NCBI GenBank assembly: GCA_947179155.2
Contig: OX359276.1
Coordinates: 47,300,953-47,364,952, forward strand
DNA length: 64,000 nucleotides
Source of the DNA: Hedera helix
Lineage: Eukaryota; Streptophyta; Magnoliopsida; Apiales; Araliaceae
Direction of reading: 5' to 3'
The notes under the pieces: generated by a model
What the model was told of the DNA's origin: nothing
What the model saw: only the letters and a program-made list of their open reading frames with translations
Databases searched by the model: none
Position numbers and translations under genes: made by a program
Part shown: positions 13,536 through 26,460 of the stretch, piece by piece
How the letters are laid out: each line of letters begins with the position of its first letter
Position numbering within the stretch: position 1 is the first letter of the stretch

Positions 13536-15110
13536 AAGAATTTTTATCGTGCAACTGCTTCGCTTCTTCATGGTGGAATAAGGAATTTGAGGAAGTTATA
13601 GGTGTTTCCTTTTTTGTGTGGATGGTGTACTTCTGCTCTCTCCTCTCGGTTTTGTTCATTTGTGTATATTCCTGCCAGGTTATTCATTCTTTTGAAACTT
13701 GCCACCACTGATGTTCTTGTTCAAGAAACACATGGCATATACGAATTTTCTTTTCCTATGGTATGTCTTGTTTACACTTCACATATGAAATTTCTGCTTT
13801 ATAATAACTCCATAAATTTAGCCAATTCAGACTTTGTAATGTACTTCCTTCTGTCATCCTATGTTTTTCTTTAATTAACTATTCTTTCTTTAAAAATTAA
13901 GGTTTGTGCAGGACATATTTAGATACAGTATTTTTGAATTATTATTTTTTTTACAAAAATAAACTTTAAAGACATAAAATTTATTATTAAAATAAATTTT
14001 TTTAAATTTTTATTTTTTAATTTGTCCTATTTAAAATATTTGGGCAGGGGAGGAGGAGGACAAAAGTGTCGTTATTTTAGTTGGAAGAATGTCAGATGGG
14101 GGAGTTGACATTGGAAAAAGACTACATTAAAGAAGAAAATGGGGGAAACTTCAATTCAATTTTCAATCATAGTACTCCTACTACTCTACATCTGAAGGTC
14201 CCGACATGAATGTGTTTGTTACGCGTCAAAGAGACGACCCAACGACCATCAATTACATTTATTTATTCCAATACTTAGTTACTGATTATTTATTTAGGGA
14301 GTAGTTAACATTCAACCTACCAATATCTATTTCATCCTTCCCACACAAAAAGGGGTGTCATTCTTTAATTCTAGCTATAAAAAAAAAGGGGGTGTCCTTT
14401 AATTTTACAAAAAAATTAAATTCATTTTCTATTAATTAATACAATAGTCAATATAATAAATTATTATTTTAAAATAATTAATAAGAACAAAATTATCATT
14501 TTAAAAATTAAAATAAATTCATACCATAATTTCAGTTATAAAATTTGACAATTAATTAGGATTAAAGTTAAATGTGATTTTTTTTTAAAAATGTATGGAA
14601 TATTTATTTTGATTAGTGATATTTTCTGGATAACAAGTATATCGATCAATATAATAAATGTAATACAATTTTTTATTGTATGTTTTTAAAAGTTATACAT
14701 CTGAATATTATTGTCTTTTATATTACATTTCGTTTATTTTGATCAATCAATTTAGGTCTTTAATTAAGTAATTACGCTTTCGTTTTGATGATTAGAAATA
14801 TTTTCTCAATTTTATCATGCATTACATTTAATTTTATGATACAAAATTAATCCATATTTATTTTATAGGAATTTCTTTTTGTTTTGTTAGTTCCATTCGT
14901 GGGTGTATGTTTCTAACAAAATAATTCATGAAAATAATAATAATTTTTAATTTTTTTTTAAAAAAAGAAAAACAATACTTGAAAGATGTGACGAGTATTA
15001 TTAAAAAATGCAGACAGACACCTCACATTAATAAGATTCGTTGTCTCCAAAATAAATGAACAGTATGTTCTCCCTCTCATATAACAGTGGGTCCAAAAAC
15101 CCCTTCCACT
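13536..15110. other. 3' flank of kinase gene and AT-rich spacer
   Basis: The first few hundred bases after the stop probably include the 3' UTR of the kinase gene. From about 13900 to 15110 the sequence is AT-rich with many homopolymers and no recognisable gene. Short open frames here lack family similarity. Confidence 0.4.
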
Positions 15111-15120
15111 GGTAGTCTCT

Positions 15121-15474
15121 AAGCGCTTGTTCGGCATGTACTTATAAGTTGGTTAACCCAATTTATAAGCACTCAAGTTAAAAAAACTGTTCGGAATTAA
15201 CTTTTTTCTAACTTATAAGTTTAAAAAATGTCAAAAAAAATAAGTAAGTTTTTCGTGTTTAAAAAAAAGGACTTATAATTTATTTTTTTTAAGTTAGTCA
15301 ACCTTTATAAAATGACAGAAATGCTCTCATTTATTTTTTTAATATTCTTCTAACTAAAAGACATTTTAATAATCTTTATATTTTACTTAATTTATAAGTC
15401 ATTATTAATCGAATACATCAACAACTATTACTTATAATTTTTGACTTATAAGTAGAAGTGATGTCGAACACTTT
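15121..15474. mobile_element. MITE with inverted ends (hAT-like)
   Basis: Left end AAGCGCTTGTTCGGCATGTA continues CTTATAAGT; the right end reads ACTTATAAGTAGAAGTGATG then TCGAACACTTT. Reverse-complemented, the right end gives AAAGTGTTCGACATCACTTC, an imperfect match to the left. The block is about 350 bases, AT-rich and non-coding, and lies about 240 bases upstream of the TATA box of the thiolase pseudogene. Confidence 0.55.
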
Positions 15475-15710
15475 TACTTATAAATTTACTAAAATTTTAA
15501 TTTATAAATTTATTAAAATTTTAATTTTAAATAAAAAAAGAAACCATTCCCGGACGGGCAACATGGCCAACACCAGCCAAATGTTATATTTTCCCTTAAG
15601 TTTCCCTATTCCCATGTTAGATTCCACTCAATTTCTAAGAAAAAATATTTCTTGGTCATCTTTGGAAATTAAATTCAGTCTTCCACAGTTCCACTACACT
15701 TCTCTCTCCC

Positions 15711-15800
15711 TCTATATATAATCTGCTTTGTCTCCCAATTTTTAAAACCCACAAAAGTTTAAATCTTTAAGTGAGAGAGAGAGAGAGAGAGAGAGAGAAG
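15711..15800 (+). promoter_or_regulatory. TATA box and GA-repeat leader of the thiolase pseudogene
   Basis: TCTATATATA at 15711-15720 is a good plant TATA box about 90 bases upstream of the former start codon. A (GA)n tract at 15772-15798 occupies the leader. The copy therefore kept its own promoter region and is not a retrocopy. Whether it is still transcribed cannot be told from sequence. Confidence 0.55.
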
Positions 15801-15801
15801 A

Positions 15802-18800
15802 ACGGAGAAAGCTGTTAATAGACAGAAAGTTTTGTTGGGACACCTTCGACCCTCTTCATCATTTTCTCATCAGACCCCTGATTCTTCTCTCTCTGTAAGT
15901 TTTCCTACGTAATCATTTGTAGAATTATGTTCTCTATTGTTTTGTCCCCTTACAATTTTTGTTCTATTCACTGAATGGTTTTTGGGTCAGGTCATCATTC
16001 TCTTTTTAAACTATGCACAATGCAGTTCTGGTTTTTTGTTTCTACTGCTATATAAACTTTAATAATTTGATTGTTAGAATTTTTATTTTTAATAATTCAG
16101 AGGTCGATTATCTCTGCAATTAGTTTCAAGATTGGGGTTCTTACGGATATATAATGTGGTTAAGATTAGTTATTTATTTTTAATAACTCAGGAAATGTTT
16201 CGAAGTGGTCTTTGGCAATACCAAATTATTGTGTTATATATGTCACAAGCTGTATCCTATTCTTCCACCAACAAAACAGATGTGGTAGTATCATCTTCCA
16301 TTAGTATTTCATGATACAAAAATGTATCGTGTTGCAGTTGGTTCATGTTTTGGATTTTTACTTACATTTAGATTGGATGTAACTGATTATTGAAATTTTC
16401 ATTTTGAATATACACAGTGAATCAGTTTTTGATGATGCAAACTTCTATTAGATTTGCACCGATACTTCTGTAGTTCACATATTTGGTTGGTATTACAAAA
16501 CATAGATGGCCAAGCATACTGTTAAAACTTCTGTAACATCAACATCGGTTATTCAAATGATGTACCTATTTTCTGAGCATCCTACAGGCTTCATCACATA
16601 GTATGTATTGCATCTACTTGTGAGTACCAAGTGTTTGTGTGAATAGCATAGCAATTAAACCCATCAATTGTTTACTGACACAGATAATAACGTGATTACT
16701 GATCATTGAGATGAAACAGCAAAACTTAAAATTTGTGGAATGTGGATTGTGTTTCACAATAATGCTACACGTATAAGAACATCAAGATATTTTTAAATGT
16801 TCTCTTTCGGATTTGCCTAATATATTATTGCCAATCTGTGTTTAGTTTTATTTACTTGTTTATATCTGAGACACTTCTCTTTGGATATCTCTCATTCTTC
16901 TCTCTCTCTGTACTCTTGCTTTTCCAGGCTTCAGTCTGTCTAGCTGGGGATAGTGCTGCTTATCATCGCCAAGCTCCTTTTGGAGACGATGTGGTGATTG
17001 TGGCATAAGTCACTTGATCTTGACCTCCAGAGACATCAAGCTAATCTGGTAGTTAGTTGTCAGAACTTAAAATAATGATATCCTTAAACTAAATGCATTT
17101 GTATATATATATATATATATAAATCATCTCCTGCATTGCATATCGGACTGCCATATGCAAGTCTAAACGTGGGGGTTTTAAGGACACTCTTCCAGATGAT
17201 TTGCTAGGTCCTGTTTTGAAGGTTAGATGTACAATTTCAGTTGATGAATATATATGAAGTAAATTTGAGTGCACGTTTCATTGTGATGCTGAACATTGGA
17301 GTCGTCTATGATTATCTGTTTATTAAATTAATAACCTAGCTTTCAACATTTTCATGTTGTAATTATTTTCTGTAGGCATTGATAGAGAAAACAAACTTGA
17401 ATCCAAGTGAAGTGGGGGATATAGTTGTTGGTACTGTTTTGGCACCTGGTTCACAGAGAGCGATTGAGTGCAGGATGGCAGCCTTTTATGCGGATTTCCT
17501 GGTACTTACCCCTTGGTTTTATGTTTCTTTCAATTTTTCCTTTTTCGATGATACTAGCTGTCGCTCTTCATGGTTCTTATGCTTGTTTAAACCCTAGGTA
17601 GCATGGAATCAGACAATCAAATAAAGAATAAAAAGGAACTTTTTATGGTATATCACCACAAATTAAGTTGAGCCCAAATTTTTCAAAAAAAAATAAAGAA
17701 GTTAAAATATTGATTCCAGAGTTTTGATCACATGCTGCATAACCCAGCATTTCCACCACGTTTCAAGTTAGTCTTTTTTTAAAAAGATGTAGAAAACTAA
17801 AAATAACGTTTTTGAGACATTCCCCAAGTTTTCAGAAATTTTGGTTTCTTAACACAATATGTGACTTGGGAGAGTTTCTGTGCTTCACAGTAATTCCACC
17901 AAAAAAGAAATAATATGATTGAATTTAGCAGCCAAATAGTTCGAAAGTTATGAACACAAGCTGGTTTTGATGCCATATTGATAAAGCCTGTAATAATAGA
18001 CAAATTATAATAATTAATTTCAAACATAAAGTTAAATTTTACCGTTTACATAAAATATGTAAAGATCTTCGCTCACTATTGCAATCATATCTAGACACTG
18101 TACCTATCAGAACCGTCAACAGGCAATGCTCATCTGGCCTCCAGGCTGCTGTGGACGTAGCTGCCTCCATAAAGCATGATTTTATGATATAGGTAAAGAG
18201 TAAACTTGGTGAATGTTACTACATGTTATTCCTCCAATTTTTGCTTTATTCTTTATTGTTTCCATGTAGGGATCGGGGCCGGACTAGAGTCCATGACAGT
18301 TGATCAAGTTGGCAGGGTTCAAAAAGTTAATCCAAGAGTATGTTTGGAACCTTGATTTTGCTTGGACCTGGTTTGGTTTACAAGAGTGATGTCCTTGACA
18401 GGATTTTTTTGATGTTGAGAGGTAGAAACTTTTATACAAGCCCGAGACTGTCTTCTTCCGATGGGCATTACTTCTGAAAATGTTGCAGAACGTTTTGGTG
18501 TGACACGACAAGAACAAGACCATGCTGCCGTGAGTGTCAAAGATCAATTAATGTGATATTATTTCCGAATGCTGAAAATTTTCATATGCTTGCATAGTAG
18601 GTTTTGTCTCATAAGCATGCTGCTGCTGCAACTGCAACTGCATCTGGAAAATTCAAGGATGAAATTATTCCAGTTTAATGTCATTAAAAAGCTACTCACT
18701 TGCCTATACGATTTCTATGCAGTTCCTTGATGGTTTGGAACTGATGAATAAAATTGGAAGATTGTGGACCCCAAAACTGGAGAGGAGAAGCCTGTGACAA

Positions 18801-20174
18801 TTTCTATAGATGATGGCATTCGCCCAAGTACAAATATGGAAGATTTGGCAAAGTTGAAGCCAGCATTTAAGAAGGATGGGGCCACAACTGCTGGTATGCA
18901 CTAGTGCTGTACTTGTGAAATTATCAATTCCAACAAATTCTTCATCCTACGATGCATTGCATTGATTATTTCACCTGCTTTCCCCAGGTAATGCTAGCCA
19001 GGTGAGTGATGGTGCTGGGGCAGTCCTCATGAAGAGAAGTCTGGCTATGCAGAAGGGACTTCCAATTCTTGGTGTGTTCAGGTATATTATTTCCTCAAGA
19101 CATTGTCTTGCTTTTAAAGTAGTAAGTTTAGATGTTCACTTGAGTGATGCACCCAATTCTTTTTGTCGTATTGTATGTAAACCATGACTTTAATAGATGA
19201 GGTGTTATGGAAGTTTTTTATGTTCCTAGTTTCCTTTCCAAGGGTCCAGGTGTTTAGCTTATCCAATGACATCTTATTTAAACACAAATTTATCATTTTA
19301 TGTCACGTGTCAATTTTTCAGTAGTTGTCTTTGCCTTGAATGCAGCTATATTTGTGTTATGTAAAAATCAAATAAAAGATAAAGATAAAAAGTAAATAGA
19401 ATCTTTTGAAAATAAATAAAGCTTGATATTGCTCTTGCAACTCCTTGTGTTCTAAGTGCATAATTATACAGGCTCATTGTTTCTACGTATGTGTAGCTTT
19501 CAGTTCCTTCAGAGGAATACATTCTGCAGTCCCACATTTTTTACACTTTTATTTGTTTTATGAAATCTATTGTGTTATAGCCATAATTTTACAGTGTTGA
19601 GTTGCATAACCTATGCAATTGTTTCCATATCACATTCTTGATCAAATGAGTGATATCATTATGTGCATCTCATGCAGGAGTTTTGCTGCTGTTGGAGTGG
19701 ATCCTGCTGTCATGGGAGTCGGGCCAGCTGCAGCTATTCCAGTTGCTGTTAAGTCTGCTGGTCTTCAACTTGATGATATTGACTTGTTTGAAATAAATGA
19801 GGTAATTTGTTTTCTTGATCGCTGCGTTCTTATATATTTTAGTTGGTGTAAACCCAAGAACATTGACTGAGCCATTCCAATATTATTTATAGAGGCATTT
19901 GCATCCCAGTACGTATATTGCTGTAAGAAACTGGAGCTTGATCCTGAAAAAGTCAATGTGAATGGAGGAGCAATGGCTCTTGGGCACCCTTTGGGTGCTA
20001 CAGGTAATCTTATTTTGCAGGGTAAGGTCACAGGATGCAGTGTCATATAATTCCAAATATTCATTATACCACTTGCAACCATACTCGAAGCTTGCTACTT
20101 TGCTCATATATACATGCTTACGCTTTTTATGTCACTACTTATGCATTTGTCTTCAACAATTTCTATCCGTGTTA

Positions 20175-20215
<41 letters not shown>

Positions 20216-21027
20216 CGTCAGTTGCACATAGGGGGTAGGAGGAGCAGCAGGTTGTGAATCTTGATCAATAAGAATTAAGACACGATTTTGTGCTCATATT
20301 AAGAATTTTAACTCCCTCACCAATTAAGACAGCTCAAAATAGACAGTATCTTACATTTAAAGGTCAACCTCTTGAACAGGGATTGGGTGCAGTCAACATA
20401 AGCAAGCTTGTCACATTTGGAGGGCATTAGGAAGGACATTTGAAGCTTATCTTGTTTAGATGATTTGTTTACCAACTTAAAAAGAATATGCATGATATCA
20501 AGTTTTAGAGGCTAATTTCTCCCAGAACCTAATAGATTAGTTAAAGAGTTACAAATCACAAATCTTCTTTTACAGGTGCTCGTTGTGTTGCAACATTACT
20601 GAATGAGATGAAGCGTAGGGGTAAAGACTCTCGTTACGGTGTGATTTCCATGTGCATAGGTATGTATCTCTACATTCTTAAATACATTCCAACCCCTTCC
20701 CCTTTACAAACGTTTGTTTATAATCCCGTGCGTGCAAAGCAAGGGCCTGTTTAGTAATTATTTTATGTAATCTTATGGGCAGTGGTACTAAGAGCCGAGT
20801 GGACTTAGGCTGTACCATAACACGCCCAAGTTGAATACAATTAAAAAATTGTTCATCGACACTTTATTTAAGTATGTAGATGTTAACAGTTAGAGATAAA
20901 AGTGCATTAATGATTACAGGCTCAGGCATGGGCTGCAGCTGTTTTCGAAAGAGGAGATGGTGTAGATGACTTGTGCAATGCTCGAACAGTCGGAACCAAC
21001 AATCTTTTATCAAAGGATGCCCAATAG
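15802..21027 (+). pseudogene. Peroxisomal 3-ketoacyl-CoA thiolase (KAT2/PED1 type) pseudogene
   Basis: Intact relatives are peroxisomal enzymes that split 3-ketoacyl-CoA with CoA in the last step of beta-oxidation. Fourteen exon remnants are in order: 15802-15894, 16928-17004, 17137-17221, 17376-17501, 18095-18192, 18270-18337, 18422-18529, 18601-18675, ~18771-18893, 18988-19081, 19678-19801, 19895-20003, 20576-20659, 20930-21027. Family landmarks remain: PTS2 RQKVLLGHL, acyl-acceptor cysteine in RQCSSGLQA, NVNGGAMALGHPLGATG, CIGSGMG. Lesions: start ATG is ACG (15802); intron 2 donor GT is AT (17005) and its acceptor AG is AT (17135); one base lost in exon 4 (TATGCGGATTTCC); one base lost plus a substitution at 18173-18180; donor lost with TAA after exon 8 (18676); no clear acceptor for exon 9; two bases lost in ATGGGCTGCAGC at 20939. 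Retained introns show it is not a processed copy. The substrate-binding exons 10-13 are the best preserved. Confidence 0.9.
20178..20212. repeat. (TA)n microsatellite
   Basis: A run of about 17 TA units within an intron of the thiolase pseudogene. Confidence 0.9.
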
Positions 21028-21895
21028 GTTGTATTTATTGACGAGTTTAAATTTAATACACTGATAGATAGTGTTATCTGATGGATTGTATTTCAAATGC
21101 AAACAAATCATTTCAATTGTTTCCTTTGAAATCAATAAAGCCGCCTAGAGGATGGTACAATTACAAGCATATGATTTTGCAATTAATCTTTCCTGTACGT
21201 TGTGATAAACTTATATAATTCTTTGTGATCAACTTATATAATTCTTTTATAGCATTATTCTTTGACCAAATGTGAGTTCTTTAGGGCACGTAAACAATTG
21301 ACTTATTCAAAAAAATGTCATTTGAACACAAAATGGGTAAAATATCAAACCAGCCAATACATTAGGTATTCAAATTTACCATGACACTCGTGTAATAATC
21401 ACTACTAAATTAAATACTCACCGGTCGACACCAATATATACTTGAAAAAATATAAAAAATAAATAACAGAAAATAAGGATAGAAAAATAAAAATAAAGTG
21501 ATGAGGGTTGACATTGAACCTTAACATTAAAATAATTTTGGAGCTAATACTCCGAAGGAACACTATCCACAGTTACCAAAACAGACAATTTTTTTATGTT
21601 TCTTCTAAATTGGTATTAATGTTTTTCCTTCTTCCCCCGTCAGAAAGCAACCTGTACAATCCATGGATACAAGAATTCCAAGATAAATTGTCTCCAAGAT
21701 ATGACTATTAGAAGTGAATTTATGGAACCAGGTCCTCATCTCAGATTAACTTATTCTGTACAGTACCAGAACATTGTGATAAATACCAAGAAAGTAATTC
21801 CAAACCACTATTCCTGTTGGTAAAATCAAATTCATGTCCAGAAATCGGAAAACTACCATATTGTGCTTGGTTGACTGGTCTTTGTCAGACCGATA
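21028..21895. other. Convergent 3' flanks
   Basis: This stretch separates the ends of two convergent units. AATAAA at about 21131 is a possible poly(A) signal for the thiolase copy. The side near 21700-21895 probably holds the 3' UTR of the minus-strand DUF1644 gene. No coding sequence is supported. Confidence 0.4.
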
Positions 21896-23017
21896 TCATG
21901 TCAAACGTCGACGTCTTCTCCGAATTGGAGAAGAATCGCCATTCATGTTATAGAGGATGTCCAGGCCATCCTCACCATCATCATGTACACCCAGCAAATT
22001 CTGGCCCCACAGGAACCGACGTCCAGGAGACATTCCTGTAGAACGGCGATGTCTGGTTGAAGAAGCCCTTGACCTTCTAGACCTTCGCTCAGCAACTGGA
22101 TCCATTGAGTCTAGCATGTGAAATGAGAAGAGCGTAGTCCACCATGGTCCATCGCTCTCAGCTGAACCCCATTCCCTTTCATCTGATGCTCCGTCTCCAT
22201 TTTCAATTACATAGTCCCCAAGCACAATAGCACCTGGCATGACTGTATGAATGGCGCTCACAATATCACCATAAGCTCTCTGGTTCTGAAGATGCCGCCA
22301 TGCTTGTTCTCTTGAAGGGTCAACATCTGAAGGTCGTGCTGATGGGTGAATTCTCCTGGCATGCCTGCGAAGTTCTTTGTAGCTACCAGTGAACGAGCAT
22401 GATTCACGAGAGCAACTTCGAATCTTTGAGTTGAGGTACTTTCTAGCCTCTTCAACAACCTCCCAGCCAAGTACACTTCCACGGCACAAAGGGCATCTCA
22501 AACTCGATCTTGCTCCAGAAAAATTCCCATCATTCACTACTGCAAGATCAACCCTTTCAAAGACTTCAGAACCTCCGCTTTCTAGATATTCATCTTCCAT
22601 TCCAAAGGGCCTACTACCAGCATGGATTCCATTCTCATCCGGTCCTCCTGGCAATTCTGCTACAGAGTCATTTCGAATTATATTGTGTAAATGAACCTCA
22701 GTAGAGTCGCTTGTAGTTCTAAAACCAGAGTTTCTCTCAGAACTGAAAGATATGTGCTGGCTTCTGGGTAACAATCTGGGAGGTGAGGGTGAGTTCTTGC
22801 TTTCCGCTCTAAGTTTCTTAAAACGGTCCAAGCAATTTGAATGCCTGTAACTTGTGTCACATATGTAAGATCTGCACCCCTTATCATGTGAACTGCACAT
22901 GAGAAGAACAGCATTGTGTGGGTGGTCCATGCAGATGGGGCATAAAGCTTCGTTCCATTCCTTGTGGAGGGCACTACTAACTGCATTATTCGATAAGCTT
23001 CGTTTTCTACTAGCCAT
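21896..23017 (-). CDS. DUF1644 family zinc-binding protein
   Basis: Single uninterrupted reading frame of 373 residues starting MASRKRSLSNN and ending in a basic RRRRRRLT tail. The N-terminal third has a cysteine/histidine cluster (CPICMDHPHNAVLLMC, GCRSYICDTSYRHSNCLDRF at about 26-66), and a second lies at about 174-220 (LRCPLCRG, SCSRESCSFTGSYKELRRH, ARRIHP). These are typical of the plant-specific DUF1644 family, whose members are C2H2-like or RING-like proteins; some rice members have been reported as salt or ABA responsive. The middle is serine/proline-rich and the C-terminal quarter arginine/serine-rich, suggesting a nuclear location (inferred). The ATG at 23017 is preceded by an acceptor (CTACAG, in minus sense) ending at 23027, so the leader is spliced; a likely donor is near 25135. 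No frame damage is seen. The biochemical role is unknown. Confidence 0.88.
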   Translation of the reverse strand: MASRKRSLSNNAVSSALHKEWNEALCPICMDHPHNAVLLMCSSHDKGCRSYICDTSYRHSNCLDRFKKLRAESKNSPSPPRLLPRSQHISFSSERNSGFRTTSDSTEVHLHNIIRNDSVAELPGGPDENGIHAGSRPFGMEDEYLESGGSEVFERVDLAVVNDGNFSGARSSLRCPLCRGSVLGWEVVEEARKYLNSKIRSCSRESCSFTGSYKELRRHARRIHPSARPSDVDPSREQAWRHLQNQRAYGDIVSAIHTVMPGAIVLGDYVIENGDGASDEREWGSAESDGPWWTTLFSFHMLDSMDPVAERRSRRSRASSTRHRRSTGMSPGRRFLWGQNLLGVHDDGEDGLDILYNMNGDSSPIRRRRRRLT

Positions 23018-25700
23018 CTACGTTCGCTGTAGTATATTACTCGAACACCAAAATGATCAGCACAGCAGTACTAGTCCAACAGAGTATTGAAACAATAAAC
23101 TCAATGCAACTTACAATATATCAAAATAACTTATCAAGTGTACTACAGATTCATAGGAGAAACCTCAAATGAAAACCATTATTGTCCATGAGTAAAAAGA
23201 AGTCGATAACTCAAAGAAGCAACAGTATTGACAAGTTAAATAAGTACATTCATATGCTTAGAATAACGTTACAAAACCATCTCGCTAATCCTTTGTATCA
23301 TGTGAGAGAGCAAAGGGTATTTGAAGGTGGAATGTTAGTCTGTTCTGCTTTTTCCTTTTTTCATATTTTTAAAGATCAATAACCCGTAATCTGTCATAAC
23401 AATTTCCCTTTTAGCCAACTTCTGAAAATTCATGTATGATAATAAAATTATTAAACAAGCCGAACACGACCAATTTCTTTTTCTTCAAAACAGACAATAC
23501 TCTTCTTCACAATTACTGTGACCAAACAATAACACTCAAATGCCCATGCTGGCACACGTGAATCAAAACAGAAAATGTGAAGGGGAGAGGTGAGAGGTGA
23601 GAGGTGAGAGAAAGAAAAAGAAAACGAAAAAACCACCTTCACCTGCGTATATGCAGTCTAAGATGTAATATTCACTAATAAAATCAACATATTACCTAAA
23701 ATGAACACATCTTTTCTAACCAAATTCCATAACATTTTAAAATGAAACTAAAAAATTCAAACTCACAAATTCTCCAAATCGAAATGAAACATGGGAATGT
23801 GTTCATGCCACATGTATCCGAAAGGCAATGCTAGACTGTTAACAGGGGAAAAAGGAACACTCTAACAGAAGAACTGCTGCATCTTCTAAGTTGTTACCAA
23901 AATCCAAGAAACTTGTTAACAACTGATCAGCATGATGCTATAATAGAAAGGATGAGTGGCAAGCTATTTTTTATATTTTTGGACGGAGAGTTCTTTTTTT
24001 TTTTGGCTGGTTTGGGGGGGGGGGGGGGGGGGGGGGTGTTTGTTGAAGACGGACACCATGTATAATGCGATATTCAGAGACCATAAACTAGCAAAATCAA
24101 TCCTATGAACAGACAAAAAAAATCTAGGAACCCAACCAAATTTCTGACAATATAAAATCTAGAAAATGGCGCAAGAAATATTCAAAACAAAAAATTGCCC
24201 AAAAAAAATCGCTTACTCATTTTTGTATATGTATTGTTAATCAAATTGATCATAAAAGTCAAAAAGATTATATTACCACTGCAACCATCTTCATTCTTAT
24301 TGAAGGGGAAACAGGGTGAGTTGCACCCTAGTAATGTTAAAATCTTATGCAACCAAATTGCCAAAAATCAAATCCACCAAAAGGTTCTAATCCTGTAAGA
24401 GGAATAAAGTATAATGTTTTAGGAGGGTAACTTATAAAAATATTAATCTTATAAAATAACACCAAAGCATCTATACCTAAAATTTAACACAATTCCAAGC
24501 ACTTTTTCATGGTTTTCAAGCAAAAACTTAACAAGTTTCAAACCAGTTGGAAGTCATTTTGGATCGAAGTCATTTATCAACTAGATCATCTTAGATCGAA
24601 GCTAGTTTTAGCAAAAATACAGTAATAGAGTGTGATCAGTTCCAATAAACTAAAAATTAGTAATATGTTGGAGAGGAAAAAAACTTTATAGATGACGAAG
24701 AGATAGATATCAACAATAAAGATGAAAGCCCGAAGTCTGAAATCACATAAATGTAATCAATTTACACAAGCACTCACAAAGAGAATGCAAAAACAAAAAT
24801 ATTTAATATGACCACGAAGAAACAAAAAACCCTTAATGTTACATAACACCAAAGTACAAATGCAAGAACCATAAGAACTGGAAAATATTAAAAACCATTA
24901 CCCATGACCCTCACTACAGTTCATGCACTGACCAAGTTAATAGCTTACACAGTTGCACTGTTCTCAACTCATCTCTTTTTACCAATTGTGCAGAGTTTTA
25001 ATAATCCGGAGATTGAATAATATATAAATAAATAGTACATGCATATCCTACTAAACCCTTATGATACAATTATATGTTTTGCAAGTAGTGATGGTTAGTG
25101 TGCAAGCTCAGTAAGAACCTTAAAAGTGATGTTTACCTCTACAACAACATAATAAAATTGGAAAACTGAAAAGGAAAACAGGACAAATCTCTATCCTGTT
25201 TCTTTTGACTTAAGAAAATAATGAGCATAATAATGATTTGAAAATAAATATACAAGTATTGCAATTGAAGTGTTTCTGCAAAAATTTCAAGAGTTCCTTT
25301 TTGATCAAGAAAATACAGAAAGAAAGAAAACAAGATCATTCAAAGACTTTAAGCACAACAATTATTCAATTCCCATCAGTCAATAACCCAACCATAACCC
25401 TAGGTAACCCTCATCCCGCCTTTATCCACCCAGAAGATATAAAAGATCATTTTTTTAATTAGGGCATTGATGAATGATTACATATACATTGTCACAAATA
25501 TAATCATGAATTATAATTGGATCGATACAGATGAATATTAGATCAGAATATTTCAAAAACCCAGTATGAGAATTAAGAAATTGAAGGCACGGGATTACGA
25601 TAATTTTTGTTGTTCACGACTTTGTCTCTACGAGATTGGTTGAAGAATAATTGCTGATAATTCGGGTTCTGGATTGAGTACGGTATATATTATAAACATT
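23018..25700 (-). other. Probable spliced 5' leader and promoter region of the DUF1644 gene
   Basis: The nine bases before the ATG follow an acceptor, so at least one leader exon lies upstream. In minus sense GTAGAG is followed by GTAAAC near 25135, and ATTTCAG by GTGAATG near 25705; either could be the leader donor. I see no conserved coding sequence between 23030 and 25700 on either strand. A G23 homopolymer lies inside. Confidence 0.35.
24014..24036. repeat. Poly(G) tract, 23 G
   Basis: An uninterrupted run of 23 guanines in otherwise AT-rich DNA, preceded by TTTGGCTGGTTT. Length may be an assembly approximation. Confidence 0.9.
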
Positions 25701-25739
25701 CACCTGAAATTCACTAGACCAGTCTAAAGATAGAGGCCT

Positions 25740-26460
25740 GGATAATTATGTAGGTCAAATATATAAAGTTAAGAGGGAAATATTATTTATATAGTATTAA
25801 CTATATTTATATACGGAATATTATCATAATTAAGTGATTTTAAAATATTATCATGTGGTGTTCTAAATTAATTTTATGTTATCACTTTAATATGTATAAT
25901 AAGTCATTTTATTATACATGTAAACGGTCATGAAATATTATGTGATGATATTCTAGGATTATAGAATAATTTTTTATATTATAACTCTCTATATTTTAAA
26001 GTTAATTTTATTAGTAATATAATAAAATATACCGGATAACAAGAATAAACAAAAAAATATTAAGTTAAAAATGACAGAATAATAATATAATTAAGCTTGT
26101 AATGATAATGAAAAAAAGTTACTGGCAGCCAGTTACACCAACGATAATGTCATCAGCTTAGAGAAATACTTTATTAATAGAAAAAATAAAGATGAATAAC
26201 TTGTAAGAAAATTAAAGATTTTAAATTTAGTTTGATTAATTCAATAATTTTATCATAATAAACAATAATGATATGATTTATTACTATAATCTAAAATTCC
26301 TTGATTTTGTTTTAAATTACGCGCATGACATGTTATTAGATAATGTGAAATACTAGTTTTACATATTTATGTTATATAATTTACATCCATTTAGATATGG
26401 CATAACAACTAGTTCATTGTATCAAACAACATTTTAATGAGTCATTTTATTCTGCGACGG
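25740..26460. other. AT-rich non-coding interval
   Basis: Very AT-rich sequence with no conserved frame or recognised repeat family. It flanks the tandem duplication beginning at 26461. Confidence 0.4.

Noticed and set aside
22389..22986. Frames opposite to or shifted from the DUF1644 gene
   Set aside because: Shadows of a conserved minus-strand frame with paired cysteine motifs.
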